This document shows positions 1 through 4,790 of a stretch of DNA of 5,222 nucleotides, one piece after another. Position 1 is the stretch's first letter. Each line of letters starts with the position of its first letter. This DNA comes from Holophaga sp. (lineage in GTDB: Bacteria > Acidobacteriota > Holophagae > Holophagales > Holophagaceae), in contig JARLGP010000186.1 of assembly GCA_031292735.1 (NCBI GenBank), forward strand, positions 1 through 5,222. The letters run 5' to 3'. The translations under genes were made by a program, and so were the position numbers. The notes under the pieces were generated by a model. That model did not search any database, was not told the DNA's origin, and was given only the letters and a program-made list of their open reading frames with translations.

Positions 1-2
1 CG

Positions 3-524
3 GAAATCCAAGCCGCCTGCGAAGCCGCCCTGCCCGCGGACGTGGTGGCCTTCATCGCCAGGCACCAGGGCACCCTCCACTCCGAAAGCCAGCTCATCGC
101 CATCCTGCACATGGTGCAGGCGGCCACCGGCTACCTCTCCAAGGAGCAGATGAACGCCGTGGCCCAGCTGGCCCAGATCCCCCTGGCCAAGGTCACCGGA
201 GTGGCCACCTTCTACCACTACTTCCGGCTCCACCCCCGGGGCAAGCACATGATCAACGTGTGCCTGGGCACCGCCTGCTACGTCAAGGGCGCCGACAAGA
301 TCGGCCAGCGGCTGATGAGCGACCTGGGCATCCAGTTCGGCGAGACCACCAAGGACGGCATGTTCTCCCTGGAATCCACCCGCTGCCTGGGCACCTGCGG
401 CCTGGCCCCGGTGGTGATGGTGGACGAGCAGGTGCATGGCCCGGTGGCCCCCGGCGACATCGCCACCATCCTGGACAAGTACACAAAGAAGGAAAAAGGC
501 CCCAAGGCTCCGGCCCAGGCCTGA
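3..524 (+). CDS. NuoE-family [2Fe-2S] thioredoxin-fold subunit of an NAD(P)-linked hydrogenase or dehydrogenase (5' partial)
   Basis: This is the 24 kDa-type subunit found in complex I (NuoE), electron-bifurcating [FeFe] hydrogenases (HydC/HndA) and NAD-linked formate dehydrogenases. It carries one [2Fe-2S] cluster and passes electrons to or from the flavin subunit in the cytoplasm. The four ligands are visible: Cys codons at 261 and 276 (C-x4-C in VCLGTACYVKG) and at 384 and 396 (C-x3-C in RCLGTCG). The N-terminal helical part has the family's GYLSKEQ and KVTGVATFYHYF stretches. The reading frame is open to the left edge. A GTG at 42 could start it, but it has no ribosome binding site and helical sequence continues upstream, so I treat the gene as cut by the window. 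The CLGTACYVKG wording is more usual in hydrogenase-type than in respiratory complex I subunits (family knowledge). No flavin or hydrogenase subunit follows, so it is the last gene of its unit or stands alone. The lysine-rich tail after about position 470 is ordinary. Confidence 0.9.
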   Translation, partial: EIQAACEAALPADVVAFIARHQGTLHSESQLIAILHMVQAATGYLSKEQMNAVAQLAQIPLAKVTGVATFYHYFRLHPRGKHMINVCLGTACYVKGADKIGQRLMSDLGIQFGETTKDGMFSLESTRCLGTCGLAPVVMVDEQVHGPVAPGDIATILDKYTKKEKGPKAPAQA

Positions 525-532
525 TCCGCTCC

Positions 533-594
533 CCGCCCGCGCATGGGTCCTGCCCGCCGGGCGAGGGCCCGTGCCGTCATGCCCGGGAGGGCGG
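533..594. other. GC-rich spacer with clustered short hairpins, possible terminator or dispersed-repeat remnant
   Basis: The spacer after the NuoE-like gene can fold in several ways. GCCC at 552-555 pairs with GGGC at 559-562, GCCC at 581-584 with GGGC at 589-592, and more distantly CCGCCC at 533-538 with GGGCGG at 589-594. No T-run follows, so this is not a standard intrinsic terminator. The CGTCATGCCCGGGA stretch near 574-588 recalls the palindromic dispersed repeats that sit between genes in many bacteria, but only one copy is in the window. Confidence 0.3.
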
Positions 595-597
595 ACC

Positions 598-627
598 TTG
601 ACATGGGAAACCCGGAAGGACTATGCT
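598..627 (+). promoter_or_regulatory. Sigma70-type promoter for the cystatin-like gene
   Basis: A perfect -35 box TTGACA (598-603) is followed by 18 bp and a -10 box TATGCT (622-627, four of six consensus bases). Transcription would begin near 634, giving a leader of about 60 nt. It stands at the edge of an abrupt change from very GC-rich to AT-rich sequence. Confidence 0.6.
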
Positions 628-634
628 TCCTTTC

Positions 635-650
635 GGCACAATGGCGTGCC
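635..650 (+). other. Hairpin at the predicted 5' end of the cystatin-like mRNA
   Basis: GGCAC (635-639) and GTGCC (646-650) form a 5-bp stem with a 6-nt loop, right at the predicted transcript start. It is followed by an AT-rich leader (651-682) with a run of seven A. A hairpin here could stabilise the message and the AT-rich leader would keep the ribosome site open. This is inference from the sequence alone. Confidence 0.3.
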
Positions 651-693
651 TAATGATAAAAAAATAACCGCTAATTATTTGACAGAGGCACTT

Positions 694-1047
694 ATGAATT
701 TGACGCTCATGACCGCCCTTATTGCCTGCCCGCTGGTGGCCTCCATCCAGCCCCTGAGCGCCGAGCCCGCCCCCCAGGCGGTCCCCCAGGCGGTCTCAAT
801 GCCGGGCAGCTACCAGCCCACCGACGTGGAATCCGCCATGGTGCAGGACGCCAAGGCCGCCGCCCAGAAGAACCTCAGCACCCTGCGCATCGAGGCGGTG
901 GAAGAGGCCTATGTCCAGGTGGTGGCCGGGCTGAACTACAAGTTGATCTGCCAGGTTTCCGGGGAGGACGGTCCCGCCACCTGGGAGTTCGTGGTCTGGC
1001 ACCGGCTGGATGACCGCTGGCAGCTCACCAACGCCAAGCGCATCTGA
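694..1047 (+). CDS. Exported cystatin-like protein (putative papain-type cysteine protease inhibitor)
   Basis: A 117-residue protein. Residues 1-23 form a hydrophobic export signal, probably cut after LSA at 23. Next comes a short Pro/Ala-rich linker (PQAV repeated twice) and then a domain of about 80 residues with cystatin layout: a glycine at 38 before the fold, a helix at about 44-60, the sequence QVVAG at 75-79 continuing as LNYKLIC, and a late WEFVVWHRL strand pair with a tryptophan hairpin at DRW (107-109). In cystatins (MEROPS I25) the N-terminal glycine, the QxVxG loop and the second Trp hairpin form the wedge that blocks papain-like proteases. The family is mainly eukaryotic. The ATG at 694 is chosen because AGAGG lies 5 nt upstream; the open frame extends further left, but without signal-like sequence. 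The signal has no lysine or arginine, which is unusual. A lipobox-like LIAC (9-12) sits too close to the N-terminus to be convincing. It could instead be a cystatin-fold protein with another binding role. Confidence 0.75.
   Translation: MNLTLMTALIACPLVASIQPLSAEPAPQAVPQAVSMPGSYQPTDVESAMVQDAKAAAQKNLSTLRIEAVEEAYVQVVAGLNYKLICQVSGEDGPATWEFVVWHRLDDRWQLTNAKRI
771..794 (+). repeat. 12-bp exact tandem duplication within the cystatin-like gene
   Basis: The 12-mer CCCCCAGGCGGT occurs twice in direct succession (771-782 and 783-794), encoding a duplicated PQAV in the linker after the signal peptide. It preserves the frame and probably arose by slippage; linker length is likely tolerant of change. Confidence 0.85.
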
Positions 1048-1075
1048 CCGCCGGCCCAGGCCCAGGCAGAAGGCG

Positions 1076-1094
1076 GGAGCCCGGCGGGGGCTCC
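1076..1094. terminator. Candidate bidirectional terminator hairpin between convergent genes
   Basis: GGAGCCC (1076-1082) and GGGCTCC (1088-1094) make a perfect 7-bp stem with a 5-nt loop in the 56-bp gap between the stop codons of the cystatin-like gene and lysR. Placement between converging genes fits a shared terminator. Only TT follows on the plus strand and no T-run on the other, so efficiency as an intrinsic terminator is uncertain. Confidence 0.5.
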
Positions 1095-1103
1095 TTGCCC
1101 GGT

Positions 1104-2015
1104 TCAAACCTGGGCCAGCCTGGCCAGGATCTCCCCCGCTTCGGCCCGCAGCGCCGCCGTGAACTGGTCGGCCAAGGGGGTGGACGGGCGGTATTCCGGC
1201 CGGACCAGGCTCACCCGGAACGGGATCGGCACTGAGAACCGGCGCAGCTCCAGCCCGTGCCCCAGGAACGCCAGGGCGGTCAAGGGATTCACCACGGCCA
1301 GACCCAGCCCTTCGCGCACCATGGCGCACACCGACACGGCGCTGTGGGTCTCCATGGCCATCACCCGCGCCACCCCGTGGTTCCGGAACACCTCGTCCAG
1401 CTGGATCCGGTAGGGATCGGCGGCGGCCAGGCTCACGAACCGCTGACCGGCGAAATCCGCCGGCTGCAGCACCGGCTTGGCCAGCAGGGGGTGGCCCAGG
1501 GGCAGCACGCACATCTCGTCGGCCTCCATCAGCGGCTCCAGCCGGGTGCCCGGGGGCGGGTTGTTGTGTTCGGTGAGGCCGAGGTCGTGGCGCTGCTCGG
1601 CCAGGAGCTCTTCCAGCAGGGGGGACTCCTGGGGCGTGATGGCGATGCTCACCTCCGGGTGCCCGGCCAGGAACCGGCGGCACACCGCCGGCAGCGGCGC
1701 ATGGGAGAACGCGGGCATGCATACGATGGACAGCTGGCCCTGGCCGCCCGCGCTCAACCGGGCGGCCATGGTGAGCACGTGGTCCAGCCCCAGGTAGGAG
1801 CGCTGCACCTCGTCCAGCAGGATCAGGGCCCGGGCGTTGGGCTGGAGCCGGCCCCGCACCCGGTCGAACAGCTGGAAGCCCAGTTGGCGTTCCAGTTCGG
1901 CCAGCTCCCGGCTCACCGTGGGCTGGGAGGTGCAGAGCAGCCGGGCGGCGGCAGTGACCCCCCGGGCGGTCATGACCGCGCGGAACACTTCGATGTGACG
2001 GTGGGTGACGTTCAT
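1104..2015 (-). CDS. lysR: LysR, transcriptional activator of lysA
   Basis: A 303-residue LysR-type regulator of normal family length. Residues about 6-64 form the winged helix-turn-helix, with the recognition part around TSQPTVSRELAELE (29-42) and RVRGRL after it. Residues about 93-300 form the effector-binding domain. I recognise it as LysR proper, not just a family member. RHIEVFRAVMTA, QRHDLGLTE, ETHSA.SVCAMV, VVNPLTAL and RRFS match the E. coli protein as I recall it, including the effector-pocket stretches PQESPLLEE (128-136) and ETHSA (222-226). In E. coli it activates lysA when diaminopimelate is present and lysine is low, and represses its own gene. Divergent placement beside lysA, with start codons 93 bp apart, supports the same circuit here. 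The ATG at 2015 has only a weak ribosome site, fitting low expression of a regulator. It converges on the cystatin-like gene. Confidence 0.93.
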   Translation of the reverse strand: MNVTHRHIEVFRAVMTARGVTAAARLLCTSQPTVSRELAELERQLGFQLFDRVRGRLQPNARALILLDEVQRSYLGLDHVLTMAARLSAGGQGQLSIVCMPAFSHAPLPAVCRRFLAGHPEVSIAITPQESPLLEELLAEQRHDLGLTEHNNPPPGTRLEPLMEADEMCVLPLGHPLLAKPVLQPADFAGQRFVSLAAADPYRIQLDEVFRNHGVARVMAMETHSAVSVCAMVREGLGLAVVNPLTALAFLGHGLELRRFSVPIPFRVSLVRPEYRPSTPLADQFTAALRAEAGEILARLAQV

Positions 2016-2033
2016 ATCAGGATTGAATGGATA
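2015..2033. promoter_or_regulatory. Candidate LysR operator, inverted repeat TATC-N11-GATA
   Basis: TATC (2015-2018) and GATA (2030-2033) are inverted arms separated by 11 bp, touching the first base of the lysR start codon and overlapping the likely lysA -35 region. LysR-type regulators bind dyads of about this size, classically T-N11-A. Here the T and A pairs are 13 or 17 bp apart, so the fit is loose. Position suits autorepression of lysR with activation of lysA. Confidence 0.35.
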
Positions 2034-2052
2034 CCCTCATTATTACTATTTT
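2023..2052 (+). promoter_or_regulatory. Candidate lysA promoter in the AT-rich lysR-lysA gap
   Basis: TTGAAT (2023-2028) and TATTTT (2047-2052) are spaced by 18 bp in the only AT-rich stretch (about 2035-2056) of the divergent gap. Both boxes match consensus at only four of six positions, as expected for a promoter needing an activator. The lysR promoter on the other strand must also lie here, but I could not pick one convincing pair of boxes for it. Confidence 0.4.
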
Positions 2053-2067
2053 CATGGATCATCCTCC

Positions 2068-2080
2068 CCAGGCATCCTGG
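2068..2080 (+). repeat. Small perfect inverted repeat in the lysA leader
   Basis: CCAGG (2068-2072) and CCTGG (2076-2080) flank CAT. An alternative pairing joins AGGC (2070-2073) with GCCT (2083-2086). It lies in the predicted lysA leader, ahead of the ribosome site AGGA (2100-2103). It could be a protein site or leader hairpin; no lysine riboswitch fits in so short a leader. Confidence 0.3.
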
Positions 2081-2108
2081 AAGCCTACCACTTCCTCGCA
2101 GGATCACC

Positions 2109-3353
2109 ATGCAGATGCCCTTGGACACCACCCGCCTCATCCGCCTAGCCGGCCAGTACGGAACCCCGTTGTGGATCTACGACGCGGCGGTGATCCGGGA
2201 GCGCATCGCCCAGCTGCGCCCCTTCGACGTGGTGCGCTTCGCCCAGAAGGCCTGCTCCAACATCAATGTACTCAAGCTGATGCGTGACCAGGGGGTGCTG
2301 GTGGACGCGGTTTCCGGCGGGGAGCTGGAGCGCGCCCTGGCCGCCGGCTACCTTCCCGCCGGGGATCCGGCCGGGATGGTGCTCACCGCCGACCTGCTGG
2401 ACACCCCCACCCTGGAGCGGGTGGTGGCCCTCGATGTGCAGGTGAACACCGGCTCCATCGACATGCTGGAGCAGGTGGGCCAGGCCCACCCCGGGCACCG
2501 GGTGTGGCTGCGGGTGAACCCCGGCTTCGGCCACGGCCACAGCCAGAAGACCAACACCGGCGGCGAAAACAGCAAGCACGGCATCTGGCACACCGACCTG
2601 GGCCAGGCGCTGGCGGTGATTGGCCGGTACCACCTGGACCTGGTGGGCATCCACATGCACATCGGCTCCGGGGTGGACTACGGCCACCTGGAGCAGGTGT
2701 GCGACGCCATGGTGCGCACGGTGCTGGGGCTGGGCCACGACCTGGAGGCCATCTCCACCGGCGGCGGGCTGTCCATCCCCTACCAGGCCGGCGAGCCCCG
2801 GGTGGACACCGCCCACTACTTCTCCATCTGGGACGCCGCCCGGCAGCGCATCGCCCAGGCCCTGGGCCACCCGGTGCGCATGGAGATCGAGCCCGGCCGG
2901 TTCCTGGTGGCCGAAAGCGGCCTCCTGCTCAGCGAAGTGCGGGTGGTGAAGCAGATGGGCAACAACCACTTCATCCTGGTGGACGCCGGCTTCAACGACC
3001 TCATGCGCCCGGCGCTGTACGGCAGCTACCACGGCATCAGCGTGGTGCCCCGGAACGGCGGCGCACCGGCGCCGGGCCCGCGGCCCACCGTGGTGGCCGG
3101 TCCGCTGTGCGAATCCGGCGACGTGTTCACCCAGCACGAAGGCGGCCTGGTGGCCCCGCGCCTGCTGCCGCCGGCCCAGGTGGGCGACTACCTGGTGTTC
3201 CACGACACCGGGGCGTACGGCGCCTCCATGTCCTCCAATTTCAACAGCCGCCCGCTGCTGCCGGAGGTGCTGGTGGACGGCGGTCAGGAACGTCTCATAC
3301 GGCGGCGCCAGACCATCCAGGAACTGCTGGCGCTGGAAACCTGCCCGGATTGA
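2109..3353 (+). CDS. lysA: Diaminopimelate decarboxylase
   Basis: Converts meso-diaminopimelate to L-lysine and CO2, the last step of lysine biosynthesis, using pyridoxal phosphate in the cytoplasm. At 414 residues it is close to the 420 of the E. coli enzyme. It has the two-domain layout of fold III decarboxylases: an alanine racemase-like barrel, then a C-terminal beta domain. The cofactor lysine is K47 in FAQKACSN. Other landmarks are HIGSG (184-188), the phosphate-binding GGG (218-220), EPGR (261-264), the substrate-site CESGD (334-338) and AYGASMSSNFNSRP (369-382). Long stretches, such as GHGHSQKTNTGGENSKHGIW at 141-160 and VDAGFNDLMRP, appear to match E. coli LysA, so this is the lysR-linked gammaproteobacterial-type subfamily. 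The ATG at 2109 has AGGA 5 nt upstream; a second ATG at 2115 has poorer spacing. The open frame upstream crosses lysR antisense and is not coding. The segment at 313-326 is Pro/Gly-rich and diverges from the E. coli sequence. No clear terminator follows. Confidence 0.96.
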   Translation: MQMPLDTTRLIRLAGQYGTPLWIYDAAVIRERIAQLRPFDVVRFAQKACSNINVLKLMRDQGVLVDAVSGGELERALAAGYLPAGDPAGMVLTADLLDTPTLERVVALDVQVNTGSIDMLEQVGQAHPGHRVWLRVNPGFGHGHSQKTNTGGENSKHGIWHTDLGQALAVIGRYHLDLVGIHMHIGSGVDYGHLEQVCDAMVRTVLGLGHDLEAISTGGGLSIPYQAGEPRVDTAHYFSIWDAARQRIAQALGHPVRMEIEPGRFLVAESGLLLSEVRVVKQMGNNHFILVDAGFNDLMRPALYGSYHGISVVPRNGGAPAPGPRPTVVAGPLCESGDVFTQHEGGLVAPRLLPPAQVGDYLVFHDTGAYGASMSSNFNSRPLLPEVLVDGGQERLIRRRQTIQELLALETCPD

Positions 3354-3362
3354 AGGCGGGGG

Positions 3363-3392
3363 TCGACAGGCAGCAACCGGCTGTTGTATAGT
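3363..3392 (+). promoter_or_regulatory. Sigma70-type promoter for the NlpC/P60-DUF58 operon
   Basis: TCGACA (3363-3368, five of six) and TATAGT (3387-3392, five of six) are separated by 18 bp, just downstream of the lysA stop. Transcription would start near 3399, leaving a leader of about 70 nt before the TTG start at 3470. It suggests the envelope operon is expressed independently of lysA. Confidence 0.6.
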
Positions 3393-3456
3393 TGGAAACT
3401 TCTGACAGTCATGTTTTGGGCAACCTCCCATCCAGGCAGTCGGTTCGTGTGTTCAC

Positions 3457-3472
3457 AGGAGTCATCGATTTG
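3457..3472 (+). promoter_or_regulatory. Ribosome binding site deciding a TTG start
   Basis: AGGAG (3457-3461) lies 8 nt before TTG at 3470. Starting here gives MLNKTLKRFL, a proper positively charged signal-peptide N-terminus. The other in-frame TTG at 3392 lies inside the predicted -10 box and would put a long non-signal leader in front. Confidence 0.7.
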
Positions 3473-4000
3473 CTAAACAAAACGCTGAAGAGGTTCCTCG
3501 GGATGGTTTGCATCGGCGCGGTGCTGCCGATCTATGGCCAGGCTCCGGACCCCAAGGCGAATCCGGCCCAGGCGCAGAGCCCGAGCCAGCTGACCTCCCT
3601 GCTGAACAAGGCCAGGACCTGCCTGGGCATCCCCTACCGGCCCGGCGGGGTGTCCACCAAGGGCTTCGACTGCTCCGGTTTCGTCCGCTTCGTGTTCGGT
3701 TCCTGCGGCATCGATCTGGACCGCACGTCCGGGTCCCAGGCCAAGCAGGGCGACCCCATCGACCTCGCCAACATCCAGCCGGGGGATCTGCTGTTCTTCA
3801 GCACCCGCGGCATGCGCAAGGGCATCAGCCACGTGGGCATCTACCTGGGCGAGGGCCAGTTCATCCATGCCAGTTCCTGGCGCGGGCCCCAGCGCGGCTG
3901 CGTCAAGCTGGGCCAGCTGGCCAGCAGCTACTTCTCCGAGCGGCTCGTGGCGGCCCGGCGCATCGTCAGCCAGATGACTCCGGAGAGCAAGACTCCCTGA
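3470..4000 (+). CDS. Exported NlpC/P60-family cysteine peptidase (putative cell-wall endopeptidase)
   Basis: A 176-residue protein. Residues 1-24 are a signal peptide: charged NKTLKR, hydrophobic FLGMVCIGAVLPIYG, likely cleavage after GQA at 25. A Pro/Ala/Gln-rich linker follows to about residue 40, then one NlpC/P60 domain to about 168. The catalytic set is in place: Cys68 in GFDCSGFVRFVF, His121 in SHVGIYLG and His133 in FIHAS, with PGDLLFF (104-110) before the second strand. Enzymes of this family usually cut the D-glutamyl-diaminopimelate bond in peptidoglycan stem peptides outside the cytoplasmic membrane. There is no SH3 or LysM wall-binding domain, so targeting must come from elsewhere. 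It starts with TTG (AGGAG 8 nt upstream), which probably limits translation. The DUF58 gene begins 16 bp after its stop with its own good ribosome site, so the two are probably co-transcribed. The exact substrate cannot be told from sequence. Confidence 0.9.
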   Translation: MLNKTLKRFLGMVCIGAVLPIYGQAPDPKANPAQAQSPSQLTSLLNKARTCLGIPYRPGGVSTKGFDCSGFVRFVFGSCGIDLDRTSGSQAKQGDPIDLANIQPGDLLFFSTRGMRKGISHVGIYLGEGQFIHASSWRGPQRGCVKLGQLASSYFSERLVAARRIVSQMTPESKTP

Positions 4001-4016
4001 TCCCAGGAGACCGGCC

Positions 4017-4790
4017 ATGACCCGACCTCCCGGGTGGCAACGTTTCCTGTCCCGTCTGCGGCGCCTGCCGCTGCGTCTGCGCCGCGCGCTGCGCGGCGGC
4101 ACCGAGGGGCTCCACCCCAGCAAGCGCAAGGGCACCGGCCTCACCTTCGTGGAGAACCGCCCCTACGTGCCCGGGGACGATCCGCGCAGCATCAACTGGC
4201 CGCTCACCGCCCGCACCGGCGAGCCCATCGTCAAGTGCTTCGAGGCCAGCCGCGAGCTGGTGCTGTGGCTGGTGGTGGACCCTTCGCCGTCCATGTTCCT
4301 GGGCGACCCGGTGAGCCCGATCCGCTGGGCCCTGGAAATCTGCGCGGCGGCCCAGGCCACCACCAGCGCCGGCCGGGACCGGCTCGGCCTGCTGGTGCCG
4401 GGCGATGACCGGGCGCAACCGCTGCGCATCGCCCCCCGGCGCGGCCGGGTGCCGGGCCTGCACCTGCTGGAGGCCCTGGCCGGCCTGGGCCCGGCGCAAC
4501 CCACCGCCACCTCCTGGCAGCAGCTGCTGGGCCACTGGGACGGGCGCGGCCACGGCCACCGGCTGTGGCTGCTCAGCAACGGCGCCGGGCTGCAGGGGCT
4601 GGCCGGCCTGGTGAAGCCCATCGCCGCGCGCAACCGGGTGGTGTGGTTCCGGCCGGAGCAGCCCCGGCTCAAGCATCTGCCCAACTGGCCGGACCCGGGC
4701 TTCGGGCCCACGGTGGAGCGGGTCACCTGGAACATCATGGAGGATCCCGTCACCCGCCTGGGCCTGTGGCTGAAGGGCGGCGGCGGGTGA
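4017..4790 (+). CDS. DUF58 domain protein, soluble short form
   Basis: A 257-residue cytoplasmic protein with an Arg-rich N-terminus (9-26) and no membrane segment. It shows the DUF58 core: GLHPSKRKGTGLTFVENRPYVPGDD spans 31-55 and leads into PRSINWPLTAR (56-66), where most members have IDW. It then enters a von Willebrand A-like fold. The metal-site motif DxSxS is VVDPSPSM (D88, S90, S92), and T165 in PTATSW may supply the threonine. The usual Asp of the later 'SDG' strand is Asn188 (LLSNGAG), so metal binding may be altered. Longer relatives carry two N-terminal membrane helices; this belongs to the short type. DUF58 proteins usually pair with MoxR-type AAA+ ATPases and Bat-like membrane proteins, but the biochemical role is not established. 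No MoxR gene is in the window. The start is ATG at 4017 with AGGAG 7 nt upstream. Its stop overlaps the next gene's GTG by 4 bp. Confidence 0.88.
   Translation: MTRPPGWQRFLSRLRRLPLRLRRALRGGTEGLHPSKRKGTGLTFVENRPYVPGDDPRSINWPLTARTGEPIVKCFEASRELVLWLVVDPSPSMFLGDPVSPIRWALEICAAAQATTSAGRDRLGLLVPGDDRAQPLRIAPRRGRVPGLHLLEALAGLGPAQPTATSWQQLLGHWDGRGHGHRLWLLSNGAGLQGLAGLVKPIAARNRVVWFRPEQPRLKHLPNWPDPGFGPTVERVTWNIMEDPVTRLGLWLKGGGG

Noticed and set aside
641..667. Eight-codon upstream frame (MACLMIKK) in the cystatin-like leader
   Set aside because: It has no ribosome binding site, partly lies in the leader hairpin, and shows no attenuator-like codon run.
679..684. Second TTGACA just before the cystatin-like start
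   Set aside because: It overlaps the ribosome binding site, and a matching -10 box would fall inside the coding sequence.
436..693. N-terminal extension of the cystatin-like gene from the ATG at 436
   Set aside because: It would overlap the end of the NuoE-like gene in another frame and run across the promoter and hairpin spacer. It has shadow-like composition and hides the signal peptide.
1257..2108. Long open frame on the plus strand running through the lysR region into lysA
   Set aside because: The stretch is antisense to a well-recognised lysR, is rich in His, Gln, Gly and Arg as GC-rich shadow frames are, and resembles no LysA N-terminus. The ATG at 2109 has a proper ribosome site.
2016..2108. 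Lysine riboswitch upstream of lysA
   Set aside because: The leader is far too short for an L-box of roughly 170 nt or more and shows none of its helices; the adjacent LysR explains regulation.
3371..3386. Short inverted repeat after lysA as terminator
   Set aside because: Only 4-bp stems, no T-run, and it overlaps the spacer of the good promoter at 3363-3392.
2145..3431. 428-codon open frame on the minus strand opposite lysA
   Set aside because: Composition (His, Val, Gly, Gln) is that of a shadow of a high-GC gene, and it lies fully over strongly recognised lysA.
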